DNA of 64,000 nucleotides, taken from positions 15,497-79,496 of the forward strand of contig URYH01000002.1 in NCBI GenBank assembly GCA_900552105.1, given 5' to 3'. The position numbers and the translations under genes are program-made. The notes beneath the pieces are model-generated. The model saw only the letters and a program-made list of their open reading frames with translations. It ran no database searches and had not been told where the DNA came from. Position 1 is the first letter of the stretch, and each line of letters starts with the position of its first letter. Below, one piece after another: positions 23,516 through 31,955 of this stretch. This DNA is from an uncultured Eubacteriales bacterium (GTDB taxonomy: Bacteria; Bacillota; Clostridia; Christensenellales; UBA1242).

Positions 23516-24742
23516 TTATATCATCATCCAATCAATATAAATTCCATACCCTTTTGTTGGGTCAGAAACAAACACATGAGTTACCGCACCAATGAGTTTT
23601 CCGTTCTGCAAAATTGGACTTCCACTCATTCCCTGAATAATTCCGCCAGTGAGGTTGAGCAGTCTTTTATCAGTCACCCGAAAAACCATACTTTTGTCTT
23701 TTGCGGTTTTTTGCTTGCTTGCCTTGATTATCTCAATGTCATAATATTCTCTTACGCCACTAACAGAACTCATGATTTGTGCTTTGCCAGGCTTTACCGC
23801 AAGCCTTCCACCCACTCCAGCAACAACATTTTCATCAACCATTCCACTCTTTTCAAGAATTTTTCCGTAAATTCCAAACTCATTGCCACCTTCAATTTCA
23901 CCTTTTGCATTTTTACTGCTCAAAAACACTCCTTTGAGTTCTCCCGGCTTTCCTCTCTCACCTTTCTCTATGCCAACAACAGAACAATCATAGACTTGAC
24001 CTTTTTGAATATCAATTTTTGTTCCCGTTTCCCCATCCGTCACAGGATGTCCCAGTGCACCAAAATCAAGTGTTTTTGAGTCAACATATGTCAGCGTTCC
24101 AATGCCAGTTGCATCATCTCTGACCCACAGCCCAATTTTTTTGTTTCCATTGGTGTCAAGTTGCGGTTGTAATGTGACATCAAAATTTTTTGATCCTCGT
24201 TTTAAGGTTAATTTCACACCACCTGTCACACCTTTAAGGTGGCTTGGAATGTCATTTGCATCTTTGATCGCATTTCCATCAATGTGAGTTATTATGTCCC
24301 CTGCACAAATATTTTGATTATCGCAAACCGACACCAAACCATTTTTAGTCATAACACTATTTTTGCCGACAACAATAACACCATCTGTCTTGATTGAAAA
24401 CCCAACTGCATTTCCTCCAAGATAAACGTTTTCATCGCCAAGAATTTGGACATCAACACTTTTTATCGGAATGAGCCCAAAAAGCTTGAATGTGACTTTG
24501 CCAATTTTTGGCTTTTCTCCTCCAACCTCAACTTGAGATTTATCAAGTGATGCATCAACAAATTTTCCAAACATGTTTTGTTCGTTAATTTTTTGCATAT
24601 CTTCAAATGTCACATATGACTCATTTGAAAGGTCGCCTAAGGCTTTCACATCGACATTCAACAACATAACTGCCGCAATAATAATCAACGCCAAAAACAC
24701 AACACCAACAATCAGAAATCTTCTCTTAAATTTTTTTCTCAT
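23516..24742 (-). CDS. spoIVB: SpoIVB serine peptidase
   Basis: 408 residues: N-terminal membrane anchor (FLIVGVVFLALIIIAAVMLL), PDZ domain near residues 105-190 (DIITHIDGNAIKDANDIPSH), and S55 peptidase domain with His in FGALGHPVTDGETG and catalytic Ser in GIIQGMSGSPILQNG. It is secreted from the forespore and triggers pro-SigK processing, or the equivalent signal, in the mother cell. The ATG follows directly on the U-run of a hairpin, with no ribosome site outside it. Confidence 0.95.
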   Translation of the reverse strand: MRKKFKRRFLIVGVVFLALIIIAAVMLLNVDVKALGDLSNESYVTFEDMQKINEQNMFGKFVDASLDKSQVEVGGEKPKIGKVTFKLFGLIPIKSVDVQILGDENVYLGGNAVGFSIKTDGVIVVGKNSVMTKNGLVSVCDNQNICAGDIITHIDGNAIKDANDIPSHLKGVTGGVKLTLKRGSKNFDVTLQPQLDTNGNKKIGLWVRDDATGIGTLTYVDSKTLDFGALGHPVTDGETGTKIDIQKGQVYDCSVVGIEKGERGKPGELKGVFLSSKNAKGEIEGGNEFGIYGKILEKSGMVDENVVAGVGGRLAVKPGKAQIMSSVSGVREYYDIEIIKASKQKTAKDKSMVFRVTDKRLLNLTGGIIQGMSGSPILQNGKLIGAVTHVFVSDPTKGYGIYIDWMMI

Positions 24743-24778
24743 AAAAAAACTAATCCTCGAAAGATTAGTTTATTTTTT
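24743..24778 (-). terminator. Hairpin between spoIVB and upstream recN
   Basis: Minus strand AAACTAATC (24771-24763) and GATTAGTTT (24755-24747), loop TTTCGAG, then six more T running straight into the spoIVB ATG. A GAGG lies at the loop/stem boundary 12 nt before the ATG. It looks like a terminator of recN and may also govern spoIVB translation. Confidence 0.7.
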
Positions 24779-24788
24779 TATTTGATAT

Positions 24789-26492
24789 TTATTCACAAAG
24801 TGATTTTTTGAACTCGTCATTCTTCGTTATCAAGTCCTTTGCATACTCACACGCATTTCCTGTTAGGCTTTCGCCAAATCCCATGCCAGCAATAACTTTA
24901 ACAATTTCATCGCCTTCAAGCTTTGACACAGTCGAAATTGTTTGATTTTCAACAACATTTTTTGTCACCTTAAAGAAATGGTCGCCCATTGAAGAAACTT
25001 GCGGTAAATGTGAAATCACAAGGATTTGATTGTGGAGAGCAATCTTTGCAAGTTTTTGGGCAACAGAAATTGCGATTTGTCCGCTAATTCCCGCATCAAC
25101 TTCATCAAATACAAGCATGCCTTCATCATTTCTCAAAACATTCTTAACCGCAAGCATAAATCTGCTCATCTCACCACCCGAAATGGTTTTTGACAAACTT
25201 TTTACCGCTTGCCCCAGGTTGGCACTAAACAAGAATTTGACATCATCAAATCCTGTTGGATTCACTCTTTCACGAGAGAATTCTTCTGCCTTTGGAGATA
25301 TTTGAACTTTGAAAGTTGTGTTTTTCATTCCCAGTTCTTTGAGTTCCAAAACAACTTTATTTTCAATTTGCTCAGCCATGTTTTTTCGAAGCGATGTGAG
25401 TTTGTCACACACGGCTTTTAACTTCCCAACAATTTCGTCTTTTTGTTTTTCAAGTTTTGCAATTTCGTATTCAGCATTCAAAAGATTATCTTTTCTTTGT
25501 TTTGCATCAGAAAGATATTGCAAAACATCTTCAATCGTAGCCCCGTATTTTCGCTTGAGTTTCTTAATCACCTGTTCACGCTCAATCATGCTCTCAAGTT
25601 GTCTTTCATCAAAATATGAGGCATCACGCTCTTCTTCAAGCGTTTCGCGAATATCTTCAATCTCAAGTCTTGCGCTATCAAGCCTTTTTGCTAGCTCCCC
25701 AAACTTTTCATCATATTTTTCAATTTCCAAAAGCAGCTTTGAACTTTGTTTGAGATTGCCTTCAACTGAAAAAGCTGAACCCATTTCCATTGTTGAAATC
25801 ACAGAATTAATTGCAGACACAATTTTTTCAAAAGAGGCATTCTTTGCAATATTTTTTGCAAGTTCTTCATCTTCTCCAATTCTCAAATTTGAAGACTCAA
25901 TTTCATTTATTGAATATTCCAACAGGTCAATATCCCGCTCGCGTGTTGCTTGATCTCCACCAAGAGAATGAATTTTTTCGTCAATATCCCGACTTTCACA
26001 AAGCAATTGCCCAAGTTGATTTTTGAGTTCGTGCGTCCTTTCTTCGTCATACGAATCAAGAATCGACAAGTGATTTTTGTCATTAAGGAGAGTCATGTTT
26101 TCATGCTGTCCGAAAATGTTGATAAGGCACGCACCCAACTCTTTAAGAAAGGTCAAAGTGACAAAGTTTCCATTGACTCTGATGTCATTTTTCCCAGAAA
26201 CATTCAATGATCGCGAAACGATAATTGAATCATCAAATTCAATTCCCGCCTCAGCCAAAAGATTTTTGGCATTTTGAGAAAGTTCTGAGAATACCGCCTC
26301 AACTTTTGCTGAATTCTCGCCATAACGAATGACAATCTTGTCTGACTTTGCCCCAATAACAAAAGACAAAGCATCAATAATAATGCTTTTCCCCGCGCCA
26401 GTTTCACCCAAGAGTGAATTAAACCCATTATCAAATTCAACACTTTGATCAACAAATAATGCAAAATTTTGTAATCTTAATCTTTCGAGCAT
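24789..26492 (-). CDS. recN: DNA repair protein RecN
   Basis: 567 residues, SMC-like. Walker A SLLGETGAGKSIIIDALSFV near residue 28; long coiled coils through the middle; ABC signature KTISGGEMSRFMLAVKNVLR and Walker B GMLVFDEVDAGISG near the C-terminus. It acts at double-strand breaks with RecA. The gene order argR-recN-spoIVB-spo0A is a conserved Firmicutes block. Confidence 0.96.
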   Translation of the reverse strand: MLERLRLQNFALFVDQSVEFDNGFNSLLGETGAGKSIIIDALSFVIGAKSDKIVIRYGENSAKVEAVFSELSQNAKNLLAEAGIEFDDSIIVSRSLNVSGKNDIRVNGNFVTLTFLKELGACLINIFGQHENMTLLNDKNHLSILDSYDEERTHELKNQLGQLLCESRDIDEKIHSLGGDQATRERDIDLLEYSINEIESSNLRIGEDEELAKNIAKNASFEKIVSAINSVISTMEMGSAFSVEGNLKQSSKLLLEIEKYDEKFGELAKRLDSARLEIEDIRETLEEERDASYFDERQLESMIEREQVIKKLKRKYGATIEDVLQYLSDAKQRKDNLLNAEYEIAKLEKQKDEIVGKLKAVCDKLTSLRKNMAEQIENKVVLELKELGMKNTTFKVQISPKAEEFSRERVNPTGFDDVKFLFSANLGQAVKSLSKTISGGEMSRFMLAVKNVLRNDEGMLVFDEVDAGISGQIAISVAQKLAKIALHNQILVISHLPQVSSMGDHFFKVTKNVVENQTISTVSKLEGDEIVKVIAGMGFGESLTGNACEYAKDLITKNDEFKKSLCE

Positions 26493-26501
26493 AATCCCTC
26501 A

Positions 26502-26957
26502 CTAACAGAGCATGTCACTCAAACTTCTGCAAGCAGCAAAACATTCTTCATTTGTTGGAAAAATGAGCATCATTGTGTCATTTCCAGAAACGCTGCCCAT
26601 GACACCATCAATATTGATTTTGTCAATCATGTCACAAAGTGCGTTTGCCATTCCCTTGATTGTTTTTATCACACAAAGATTTTGAGCAGGTTTTATTGAA
26701 ATGATTGATTCTTTGATTATGTTTATGTATTTGTTCGAAACCGCTTGTTCGCCATTTTCAACAATCGCGTATTTGTATTTTCCAGTTTCTGCACTGAGGA
26801 TTTTTATGAGACCAAGTTCTTTGATATCTCTTGAAATTGTCGCTTGAGTGATCTCAAAATTTGCAGCACGAAGCTGAGCAACGAGTTCATCTTGCGTTTC
26901 AATTTCCTTCATCGATATGATTTCCAAAATTTTTGATTGTCTTGTTGACCTAGCCAA
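26502..26957 (-). CDS. argR: Arginine repressor ArgR/AhrC
   Basis: 151 residues. N-terminal winged helix (SKILEIISMKEIETQDELVA, TQATISRDIKELGLIK) and C-terminal oligomerisation/arginine-binding domain with SVSGNDTMMLIFPTNE. It senses arginine and binds ARG boxes; such boxes lie in its own upstream region. CCTGGAGGAAAAAT precedes the start. Confidence 0.95.
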   Translation of the reverse strand: MARSTRQSKILEIISMKEIETQDELVAQLRAANFEITQATISRDIKELGLIKILSAETGKYKYAIVENGEQAVSNKYINIIKESIISIKPAQNLCVIKTIKGMANALCDMIDKINIDGVMGSVSGNDTMMLIFPTNEECFAACRSLSDMLC

Positions 26958-27261
26958 TTTTTCCTCCAGTCCTTTGTTTATAAGGGATTGCGGGTGATAT
27001 GCATAATTATAAATTTATGAATATTCATGCCCATTTTGTGAATTTTTGATTATTATACATCCTGATTTATAATTATGCAAGTGATTTTTGCATATTTATT
27101 CACTTATTTTTTTATGAAAAATGATAATATTCATAAACATAAATTTCATATTTATAAATATAAACGCTTATGCATGACACACTTTCACATCCCCCACCAA
27201 AAAATTTTGCCCAAAACATAAATATTAAAAAAATTGAATGACAAAATTTTTCATGAAGCAC
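26958..27261. promoter_or_regulatory. AT-rich argR upstream region with ARG-box-like palindromes
   Basis: About 300 nt without a gene, very AT-rich. The strand-symmetric TATGAATATTCATG (27016-27029) and other TGAAT/ATTCA half-sites repeat here. It probably holds the argR promoter under self-control. Confidence 0.5.
27087..27104 (-). promoter_or_regulatory. ARG box upstream of argR
   Basis: TTTGCATATTTATTCACT matches the 18-nt ARG-box consensus TNTGAATWWWWATTCANW at every position but one. Confidence 0.6.
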
Positions 27262-27290
27262 AAAAAAAGAAGAGGGCTCACCTCTTCTCA
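27262..27290 (-). terminator. Terminator after oapA
   Basis: Minus strand GAAGAGG-TGAGC-CCTCTTC (27287-27269) followed by TTTTTTT, 14 nt after the stop at 27304. Confidence 0.85.
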
Positions 27291-27303
27291 AAATTTGTTT
27301 TTG

Positions 27304-27972
27304 CTATTTAATTTTTTTTGTGAATATGCTCAAAAATTTTCCACAAGCAGAAACAATTTTTGTTGACTGATTGATTGCATATCTTTTTGCAACCGCCTTG
27401 CCAAAAATTGTCAACCCCGCAATCACCGCACTCACCGCCGCAGCAATAAAGACTTGTTCTGTGCTGGTTATTTTATCTGTCACAATTTTTACAACAATCG
27501 TTGCACCAATGGCTCCACTCACAATTCCGCACACATCACCAACAACGTCATTACATATGCTTGAAACCTTCTCTGCGTTTTTGATGAGATAAATACTTTC
27601 TTTTGCCCCTCTCACCTTTCGCGAAGCCATACTTCTAAACGGATAGATGTCAGCCGCCGCAACAGCAACCCCAATCATATCAGAGATAACTGCGAGAGCC
27701 AAGAGCGGAATGAGCATTATGATTGACACAACAAGCCCAGTCCTCGACAAAACAAATTCTGAAAAAACCGAAACGGAAAAAGACAGAACCAATGTTATTA
27801 TCAAAATTCTTATCGGCCAACGCCAGACATTATTTTTCTTCTTTAGCGCCTTGACCTTTTCATTCTTTTTCTTTTTTTCTTCTTCAGTTTGATTTTGCGT
27901 AGTGTTCAATTTTTCTGGTGAATTTTCTTCCCCAGACGGAGGAACCTCGCCCATTGTTTCAACCTCTTTCAT
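27304..27972 (-). CDS. oapA: OLE-RNA-associated membrane protein (OapA-like)
   Basis: 222 residues. A charged N-terminal extension of about 50 residues (EEEKKKKNEKVKALKKKNN) precedes about four membrane segments: IRILIITLVLSFSVSVFSEF, GLVVSIIMLIPLLALAVISD, the DVVGDVCGIVSGAIGATIVV region and AAAVSAVIAGLTIFG. The central block AAADIYPFRSMASRKVRGAK is the kind of sequence conserved in this family, sometimes mislabelled CorB. OapA binds OLE RNA at the membrane. It starts 45 nt after the RNA, in the argR/recN/xse neighbourhood known for OLE. Confidence 0.75.
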   Translation of the reverse strand: MKEVETMGEVPPSGEENSPEKLNTTQNQTEEEKKKKNEKVKALKKKNNVWRWPIRILIITLVLSFSVSVFSEFVLSRTGLVVSIIMLIPLLALAVISDMIGVAVAAADIYPFRSMASRKVRGAKESIYLIKNAEKVSSICNDVVGDVCGIVSGAIGATIVVKIVTDKITSTEQVFIAAAVSAVIAGLTIFGKAVAKRYAINQSTKIVSACGKFLSIFTKKIK

Positions 27973-28016
27973 AAATTTCCTTTTTTAACACAACAATGTT
28001 GTGGAATATTTGATTT

Positions 28017-28569
28017 GTGGAGACAGCCCGCAAGATAAACCTTGCGATATAGGTTCGGTTGGATTTCCCAAGACCCAAACTCCTCGTCACCGAGAAAGCA
28101 GTTTCCATTTAATTGAGTCCTTGCACCGAATCGCCACTTAAATCACACTATAATCCCCTGCGAACAAGCGCGAGTGCGCAACAGTCTAGAAGCTTTCCTT
28201 GACACGCATTTCTATTTCTTATCCTTTTTTGCAGAAACAAATTTCATGAGCAACACTTTTTGTTGTTGGCCGACTAACAAAAAATGTTGGCGCTCAATCC
28301 CAATGCCCCACTCAAGGCAGGCTACACTGCACACAGCCAGTGACCGCAATGCAGGTTCAGCTCAAACAGTGACAATGTCACTTCTTTTGAGTCTCCACGA
28401 TTTCTGGGACAAAAATGTTATGCCGTTAACAAAAGCCCAAAAATCTTAACTCCCAGCACCAGCCCCGGTTTGGGCAACCAAAGCCAGCACAAGGAACTTC
28501 ACAGATATGCCCTTCGACGCTTTGTCGTCCTCAAAATAGAAATGCCCGACTAGAATACTGCATCTCCAC
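28017..28569 (-). ncRNA. ole: OLE (ornate large extremophilic) RNA
   Basis: A 640-nt gene-free stretch between xseB and oapA with strong secondary structure and no protein. The ends pair: GTGGAGA (28569-28563) with TCTCCAC (28023-28017), enclosing 553 nt; OLE RNAs are typically near 600. Many internal hairpins occur, for example CTTGCGATATAGG-type arms and AGTGACATTGTCACT. A SigA promoter begins just before it. Assignment rests on size, terminal helix, position and the adjacent membrane protein, not on an alignment. RNase P, tmRNA and 6S do not fit. Confidence 0.78.
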
Positions 28570-28576
28570 GATATAT

Positions 28577-28605
28577 ATTATAACATAAGAAAAAGAATAA
28601 TGCAA
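28577..28605 (-). promoter_or_regulatory. SigA promoter of the OLE-type RNA
   Basis: TTGCAT (28600-28605), 17 nt, TATAAT (28577-28582). Start is predicted near 28570, at the base of the terminal helix. Confidence 0.8.
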
Positions 28606-28612
28606 ACAACTT

Positions 28613-28819
28613 TTAATTTGACATTTTATCTTCAACAAAACCATTCAAAGAGTCGCGAATTACTGTGATTTTGCCCTTTGCCCCGTCAAGTTGTTCAAAG
28701 CACGATTTGCAGAGTTCACTTCCTCTCTCAAAAAGCTTTATTCCTTCTTCGAGCGAAACTCCGCTTTCAAGTTTTGCTATAATTTGTTCCAATTCTTTTT
28801 GTTGTTCTTCAAAACTCAT
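28613..28819 (-). CDS. xseB: Exodeoxyribonuclease VII small subunit
   Basis: 68 residues, normal size. Pattern MSFEEQQKELEQIIAKLESG, then SLEEGIKLFERGSELCKSCF. It forms helical bundles around XseA. ATG overlaps the xseA stop by 4 nt. Confidence 0.93.
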   Translation of the reverse strand: MSFEEQQKELEQIIAKLESGVSLEEGIKLFERGSELCKSCFEQLDGAKGKITVIRDSLNGFVEDKMSN

Positions 28820-30009
28820 TTCTTTCTCCTTTCAACAAGTTGCACTTCTGACGCAACCTTTCCGTCTTTAAAGTATGTTGTTAGTTTCTGTCCAACTTCA
28901 ACGCCCTCAACGCTTTCAATCGCTTTCCCGTCAATTTCAACTTTTGCATAACCACGTCCCAAAACTGCAACCGGATTCAACTTTTCAAGCGATTTTTGAA
29001 GAAGCCCCAAAGCATAGTTTTTGTCTGACAAATCCGTCAAAACAACACTTTGGAGTCTTGACATCATTGAAGTCAACCTTGTCTTTGCAATCGAAATCAA
29101 CGCTTCGCCATCTTTTTCCAATCTCATGCAACGCATTTGAAAACTTCTTTGCTTGTCAACAACAAAACGCGTTGCGGCAATTTTTAGGTCTGTGAGATGT
29201 TTTTTCAAAAGTTCAATTTGAGCCATTTTGTTTTCGCAAACAAGTTCAGCTGCCGCCGATGGTGTCGGTGCACGCAAGTCAGACACAAAATCAATGATTG
29301 TGAAATCTGTTTCATGCCCCACCGCTGAAACGATTGGTTTTTGGCAAGCATAAGTTGCACGAGCAACAATTTCAGTGTTGTATGGTTGCAAATCTTCAAT
29401 CGACCCACCACCACGTGCGACAATCACAACATCAACTCCTGGGTATTCACTAAAAAATTCAATTCCCTTCACAATTTCGTTTTCCGCTTTGTTGCCTTGA
29501 ACTTTGACCGGATACAAAACAATGTTTATTTGCGGATTTCTTCTTGTTGAAACATTTATGATGTCTTGAATAACCGCTCCGCCCTCACTTGTGACAACAC
29601 CGATTGTTTTGACATTCTTTGGAATTGGTTTTTTATGTTCCGTTGCAAAAAGTCCTTCAATCTCAAGCTTTTGTTTGAGCTCCAAAAACTGTTTAAACAA
29701 AAGTCCTTGTCCATACGGCAAAATTTTTGTTGCATTAAAATTGAGTTTGCCGCCTTTAACATAATAGCGAGGCGTTCCCGTCACAACAACCGAATCACCA
29801 TTTTTTATGTTTGCATATTTTGACGCACCAAAAAGGACACATGACAAAAGCGAATTTTCATCTTTCAATGAAAAATAAGCAATATCCCGAGTGATTGAAA
29901 ACCCAGATATTTCACCAACAACATCAATGTCATGCAACATTTCTTCTGCATCAAAAATGTTCTTTATATATGTTCCAACTTGACTAACAGTCAGCGCCTT
30001 TCTTTCCAT
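28816..30009 (-). CDS. xseA: Exodeoxyribonuclease VII large subunit
   Basis: 397 residues. N-terminal OB fold (ALTVSQVGTYIKNIFDAEEM; FSLKDENSLLSCVLFG), catalytic core TIGVVTSEGGAVIQDIINVS, then VVIVARGGGSIEDLQPYNTE and PIVSAVGHETDFTIIDFVSD. It degrades single-stranded DNA from both ends with XseB. It abuts nusB. Confidence 0.95.
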   Translation of the reverse strand: MERKALTVSQVGTYIKNIFDAEEMLHDIDVVGEISGFSITRDIAYFSLKDENSLLSCVLFGASKYANIKNGDSVVVTGTPRYYVKGGKLNFNATKILPYGQGLLFKQFLELKQKLEIEGLFATEHKKPIPKNVKTIGVVTSEGGAVIQDIINVSTRRNPQINIVLYPVKVQGNKAENEIVKGIEFFSEYPGVDVVIVARGGGSIEDLQPYNTEIVARATYACQKPIVSAVGHETDFTIIDFVSDLRAPTPSAAAELVCENKMAQIELLKKHLTDLKIAATRFVVDKQRSFQMRCMRLEKDGEALISIAKTRLTSMMSRLQSVVLTDLSDKNYALGLLQKSLEKLNPVAVLGRGYAKVEIDGKAIESVEGVEVGQKLTTYFKDGKVASEVQLVERRKK

Positions 30010-30410
30010 TATGCCTCAACCAAAGCAGAAAGAACACCGTTAACAAACTTCGGACTCTTTTCACTTGAAAACTTTTTCGCAAGTTCAACAACCTCGTTGA
30101 TAACAACCCCCTTATCCACTTCGCCAACATATTTAATTTCAGTGAGTCCAAGCCCAATGAGCGCAAGATCAACGCGATAAATTCGCTCTGGCGCAAAGCC
30201 TGTCACCCTTTCATATATTGAGTTCAAAATTTGGTCTTTGTTTTTAATGAAAGAATCAACAACTTTAACAACAAATTGCTTGTCTTCATCATTTAGAACA
30301 TTTTCTTGCTCACAAAGAAGTTCGAGTGTTTGCTCATTTATTTCACACTCGTTTCTTGTCAAGATTTCAAATATCATTTCAAAACAAATTTCTCTTGCTA
30401 ATTTTCTCAT
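30009..30410 (-). CDS. nusB: Transcription antitermination protein NusB
   Basis: 133 residues, all-helical: LAREICFEMIFEILTRNECE at the N-terminus and GVVINEVVELAKKFSSEKSP with FVNGVLSAL at the end. It binds boxA RNA with S10 in rRNA antitermination. The stop and the xseA start overlap by one base. Confidence 0.92.
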   Translation of the reverse strand: MRKLAREICFEMIFEILTRNECEINEQTLELLCEQENVLNDEDKQFVVKVVDSFIKNKDQILNSIYERVTGFAPERIYRVDLALIGLGLTEIKYVGEVDKGVVINEVVELAKKFSSEKSPKFVNGVLSALVEA

Positions 30411-30427
30411 TTCCCTTCCTCAAGATA

Positions 30428-30460
30428 AAACAAAAGTGCATTTTTGAAAAATGCACTAAA
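30428..30460 (-). terminator. Terminator between the Asp23 gene and nusB
   Basis: Perfect 11-bp stem AGTGCATTTTT/AAAAATGCACT (30435-30457), then TTTTGTTTT on the minus strand. Confidence 0.75.
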
Positions 30461-30461
30461 A

Positions 30462-30848
30462 TTATGCCAAGTTATAGGACTCTTCCTTTGTAAAGTCTAC
30501 ACCTATCACATGGACATTGACTTTTGCAGTTTTCATATCAATCATCGCAGCAATTCCGTTCTTTATGTTTTCTTGAACACGGAAAGCAACATCTGGAACG
30601 CTATATCCAAAATACACGCTGATATAAACGTCAACCAAAATTGCACCTGATTGATTGAATTTTATTTTCACTCCCCCAAAAGAGTTTCTTTTGAACAATC
30701 TTTTGAACCAAGAATAGTTGTCATGCGACAAAGATGACACACCACTAATTTCTTTTGTCGCAAGATTGATGATTGACAAAAGAATGTTTTTGTTGCAAGT
30801 TATGCTACCTTTGTTTTGATATTCAACATCTATGTTATTATCTTTCAT
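30462..30848 (-). CDS. Asp23/Gls24 family protein (YqhY-like)
   Basis: 128 residues. ACNKNILLSIINLATKE-type N-terminal helix and the family core GAILVDVYISVYFGYSVPDV, FRVQENIKNGIAAMIDMKTA, KVNVHVIGVDF. The Bacillus homologue beside nusB is YqhY, linked to acetyl-CoA carboxylase control. A second family member is at 45979. Confidence 0.88.
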   Translation of the reverse strand: MKDNNIDVEYQNKGSITCNKNILLSIINLATKEISGVSSLSHDNYSWFKRLFKRNSFGGVKIKFNQSGAILVDVYISVYFGYSVPDVAFRVQENIKNGIAAMIDMKTAKVNVHVIGVDFTKEESYNLA

Positions 30849-30894
30849 AATTTTCTCCGAGTTGTATTATAACACAGATATTTATTTTATGCAA

Positions 30895-31368
30895 TTATTC
30901 AACTGGAATAATTTTGATATTATCAATGTCTGCTTTTGTCTGTTCTTGAATGACACTGACAATTTGAGCAACTTCTGATGCTTGAAGTTCAGCACTCTTC
31001 ACAACAACATTAATGCTCCCAGATGAACTTGTGACGATGACATCGGCAAATCCTTTTGCTTTGATAAGATTTTCCATTGCAAGTTCTTTTTCCATTTGTG
31101 CAACAAGTTCCAAGCGTTTTGTTTCTGCTTCTTTTTTGTTCTCAGCACTTGTTGTTTCACTTGCGATAATCGCATCATAGTAAGCAATTTCTTGATTTCT
31201 TGTTGCTTGTCTGTCATCTCGATATGTTGCAAAGAATGACGCAGTTGTCATTGTTGTCCCAGATGTGTCAACAACCTTGTTATTAAGTGCGACATTAAGG
31301 TATGCCGTCACTCCCAAAAGCACGACCATGATGCCCAAAATCAAAAATTTTTTCTTTTTGCTCAGCAT
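30895..31368 (-). CDS. spoIIIAH: Stage III sporulation protein AH
   Basis: 157 residues: N-terminal membrane helix (FLILGIMVVLLGVTAYLNVA), a helical linker with FFATYRDDRQATRNQEIAYY, and a C-terminal YscJ/RBM domain (GFADVIVTSSSGSINVVVKS). It forms a ring in the mother-cell membrane that pairs with forespore SpoIIQ. Last gene of spoIIIA. Confidence 0.93.
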   Translation of the reverse strand: MLSKKKKFLILGIMVVLLGVTAYLNVALNNKVVDTSGTTMTTASFFATYRDDRQATRNQEIAYYDAIIASETTSAENKKEAETKRLELVAQMEKELAMENLIKAKGFADVIVTSSSGSINVVVKSAELQASEVAQIVSVIQEQTKADIDNIKIIPVE

Positions 31369-31382
31369 AATAAAATCTCCTT

Positions 31383-31955
31383 TTATTTTTTATTTCCAAC
31401 CAGTATTTCAATACTAGCGGTTGGCACATTAAGAACTGTTTGAGCGGCCCTTTGAAGCTCCAAGCGAACATTAACATCTTCCGCACCAGAACTCACAATC
31501 AGCACGCCTTTTATCGGAGGCAAAATTTCTTGGCAAATCAATGGTTGCTTTTCTCCGTTTATTTCAACAAGAATTGGCGAACTTGAAGTTTGCGAAGTTG
31601 AAGTTTCGGTTGCACCATTTGTCACCTTGTTTGTCTTTTGATTCTCATCAGTCGCATAGATATAGGTCGGGCTTCCGTCAAATGTTATCATCACGCTCAC
31701 AGTTCCAGCATTTTTCACATTTGATAACACTGAAGAAAGTTTTGATTCAAGTTCTTTTGTATACTCTGACAAACTTGTTTTTGCTGATGTTGAAATCACT
31801 TCTTCAGACGAGCCCTTTGACGGGAAAAAACTAAAATACACCAAGAGCGCAATCGCAAGAAGAACAACAATGGCAACTATTTCAAGATGCTTGATGCCTT
31901 TTATTTTTTGAAACAGTTTTGAATTTGAAAATATGCTTTTCTTTTCTTCACTCAT
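31383..31955 (-). CDS. spoIIIAG: Stage III sporulation protein AG
   Basis: 190 residues from ATG at 31955, which overlaps the spoIIIAF stop; an earlier ATG at 31985 would lie deep in spoIIIAF. One membrane helix (LEIVAIVVLLAIALLVYFSF) and a secreted ring-building domain with AGTVSVMITFDGSPTYIYAT and GVLIVSSGAEDVNVRLELQR. Forms a 30-subunit ring in Bacillus. Confidence 0.92.
   Translation of the reverse strand: MSEEKKSIFSNSKLFQKIKGIKHLEIVAIVVLLAIALLVYFSFFPSKGSSEEVISTSAKTSLSEYTKELESKLSSVLSNVKNAGTVSVMITFDGSPTYIYATDENQKTNKVTNGATETSTSQTSSSPILVEINGEKQPLICQEILPPIKGVLIVSSGAEDVNVRLELQRAAQTVLNVPTASIEILVGNKK

Noticed and set aside
28174..28449. 91-residue plus-strand frame
   Set aside because: Lies antisense inside the OLE-type RNA, without a ribosome site or family resemblance.
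28017..28569. RNase P RNA, tmRNA or 6S RNA
   Set aside because: No GAGGAAAGTCC core, no tRNA-like ends or tag frame, and far too long for 6S; OLE fits size and neighbours.
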